Source: Mageeibacillus sp. UBA6980
Lineage (GTDB): Bacteria > Bacillota > Clostridia > Saccharofermentanales > Saccharofermentanaceae
Direction: 5' to 3'
Assembly (NCBI GenBank): GCA_002450095.1
Contig: DJYK01000021.1
Coordinates: 1 to 53,320 of the forward strand
DNA length: 53,320 bases
A model generated the notes under the pieces. It had not been told where the DNA came from and made no database searches. It worked only from the letters and a program-made list of their open reading frames with translations. Each line of letters begins with the position of its first letter. The stretch's first letter is position 1. Shown piece after piece: positions 52,417-53,320 of this stretch. The translations under genes and the position numbers were made by a program.

Positions 52417-53025
52417 ATGAATACGGAAGAGTTTAACAATAAATGGAATGAATTCGAAGCGATGTGCAGAGCCTGCAATAACTGCCCGCTGCGGCAGAAT
52501 GCAACCAACACCGTCATATACAGGGGAGGCCGTCAAGCGCCTCTGATGATTGTCGGTGAGGCTCCCGGTGCTAATGAGGATATGGAAGGCAGACCTTTTG
52601 TCGGCAGATCGGGACAACTGCTTCAAAGTCTCCTTGCTTCTTACGGTTTCTCTGACGAAGACTACCATATATGCAATATCTGTAAGTGCAGGCCTCCTCA
52701 GAACAGGAGACCGGAACCTGTTGAGATCGCAGCATGCAAAAGGCTCCTTGCCGTTCAGTTCCGTCTCGTACGCCCTAAGGTAATACTCCTTTGCGGGTCG
52801 ACTGCATATGAGGGCTTCTTCGGACAAAAGGTAAGGATGAGCGATGTCAGAGGCAGATTCATCGAGAATAACGGTTACTATATTATGACCACATATCATC
52901 CCGCGTATGCGCTTAGAGATCCGAAACAGAAGATACCGATATATGAGGATATGGGGAAGGTAAGAAAGAAGCTTGAGGATATGGGTTTACTGCCCAAACT
53001 CGAACCGATTGATCCCGATCAATAA
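52417..53025 (+). CDS. family 4 uracil-DNA glycosylase
   Basis: Removes uracil from DNA; family 4 enzymes carry a 4Fe-4S cluster. From the ATG at 52417 (GAGGTG four bases upstream) it has 202 residues; a GTG at 52411 adds two. The cluster cysteines are in CRACNNC (residues 17-23) and in the HICNICKCRPPQNRRP and AACKRLL segments. Motif A is GEAPGANEDMEGRPFVG, and motif B is TYHPAYALR. It is coupled to the Smr gene, a plausible pair of DNA-maintenance genes. Confidence 0.94.
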   Translation: MNTEEFNNKWNEFEAMCRACNNCPLRQNATNTVIYRGGRQAPLMIVGEAPGANEDMEGRPFVGRSGQLLQSLLASYGFSDEDYHICNICKCRPPQNRRPEPVEIAACKRLLAVQFRLVRPKVILLCGSTAYEGFFGQKVRMSDVRGRFIENNGYYIMTTYHPAYALRDPKQKIPIYEDMGKVRKKLEDMGLLPKLEPIDPDQ

Positions 53026-53043
53026 TCGGATCATAACAGGGTA

Positions 53044-53072
53044 TTGAAATTTAAAATTCGATTTGCTATACT
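53044..53072 (+). promoter_or_regulatory. tRNA-Gln promoter
   Basis: TTGAAA (53044-53049), a 17-base spacer and TATACT (53067-53072); the tRNA starts 24 bases later. Confidence 0.65.
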
Positions 53073-53096
53073 TTCTTGCGTTGATTAATTCAACAT

Positions 53097-53170
53097 TGCC
53101 GAATTGTGTAAGGGTAGCACTCCGGTTTCTGGCACCGTCTGTCTGGGTTCGAATCCTAGTTCGGCAGCCA
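53097..53170 (+). tRNA. tRNA-Gln (anticodon CTG)
   Basis: A 74-base cloverleaf: acceptor TGCCGAA/TTCGGCA, D stem GTGT/GCAC, anticodon loop TTCTGGC with anticodon CTG, T arm CTGGG/CCTAG with TTCGAAT loop, and encoded CCA. The outermost pair of the anticodon stem is a C-T mismatch. It reads CAG glutamine codons. Confidence 0.93.
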
Positions 53171-53174
53171 CGAT

Positions 53175-53201
53175 AAGCAGACCAAACGGTCTGCTTTTTT
53201 T
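53175..53201 (+). terminator. terminator after tRNA-Gln
   Basis: AAGCAGACC (53175-53183) pairs perfectly with GGTCTGCTT (53188-53196) over a four-base loop, with seven T residues at 53195-53201. Confidence 0.93.
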
Positions 53202-53216
53202 ATTGCATAGAACCCT

Positions 53217-53320
53217 GTGACCAAAAGTGTGACAGATTGAATGAGTTGGTCAACAATTCAGTCACTATGAGGCTCTCAGTGACCAAAAGTGTGACTGATC
53301 GAATGATTTGGTCAACATTT
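53217..53320. repeat. two copies of a 42-base repeat with internal palindrome
   Basis: Copies at 53217-53258 and 53279-53320 match at 38 of 42 positions, 62 bases apart, with 20 unlike bases between. Each carries the inverted arms TGACCAA and TTGGTCA 21 bases apart, and a direct GTGAC pair. The window ends with the second copy, so the array may go on. The nature of the element is unknown. Confidence 0.85.

Noticed and set aside
53217..53320. CRISPR array start
   Set aside because: Repeats of 42 bases with only 20 bases between and four mismatches do not fit CRISPR units, and no cas gene is in the window.

Overview
The window looks like a chromosomal segment of a Gram-positive anaerobe of the class Clostridia. 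The support is the mix of families: a nicotinamidase-type hydrolase, mini-RNase III, folate/FAD-dependent TrmFO, RecD2 without RecBC, a membrane pyrophosphatase, a gene order cysE-cysS-mrnC-rlmB known from Firmicutes, strong AAGGAGG-type ribosome binding sites, moderate GC, and glycosidases typical of plant-fibre habitats. A lineage near the rumen or digester Oscillospirales/Saccharofermentans group is only a guess. Nearly all of it is housekeeping DNA. I see no prophage, integrase, transposase, CRISPR array or defence island.

Layout. 1-4365: metK, recD2, comF. 4413-4578: a probable 6S RNA. 4607-11542: cysE-cysS-mrnC-rlmB followed by two lipoproteins, tightly overlapped. 11545-13017: a leftward phosphatase divergent from tRNA-Arg, then a nicotinamidase-like gene. 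13095-20508: tig, clpX (no clpP between them), a ROK glucokinase, valS, a membrane protein and the frameshifted tail of an FtsX-type permease. 20618-21484: fba. 21601-26857: a moxR/DUF58/VWA/VWA/TPR operon of the Bat type. 26894-29608: an orphan small membrane protein and a divergent membrane pyrophosphatase. 29769-33059: a LacZ-like GH2 protein that has lost its active site. 33066-40577: ychF (leftward), comM, dprA, topA, trmFO. 40594-42963: a YesL-like membrane protein, a membrane-anchored PP2C phosphatase and a second, metal-site-less PP2C-like protein. 42960-45129: queA-tgt (leftward). 45312-51324: secreted DUF4214 protein, cytidylate-kinase-like protein, flavodoxin, domain-permuted GH3 glycosidase and a J-like membrane protein. 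51308-53025: RsuA-type pseudouridine synthase divergent from an Smr-domain protein, then uracil-DNA glycosylase. 53097-53320: tRNA-Gln, its terminator, and two copies of a 42-base palindromic repeat cut by the window end.

The most interesting signals are not a classical island. They are: (a) a GH2 pseudo-galactosidase with all recognisable catalytic and metal residues replaced; (b) an active PP2C phosphatase coupled to a degenerate PP2C partner and a YesL-like membrane protein; (c) a membrane protein joining a STAS-like fold, a J-like domain without HPD and an outer domain; (d) several genes whose start codon lies 6-8 bases after a -10 box with no ribosome binding site, suggesting leaderless mRNAs; (e) a long hairpin that buries the ribosome binding site of the GH3 gene; and (f) the repeat at the window end next to tRNA-Gln. 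All functional calls were made by eye from motifs; no database search was possible.
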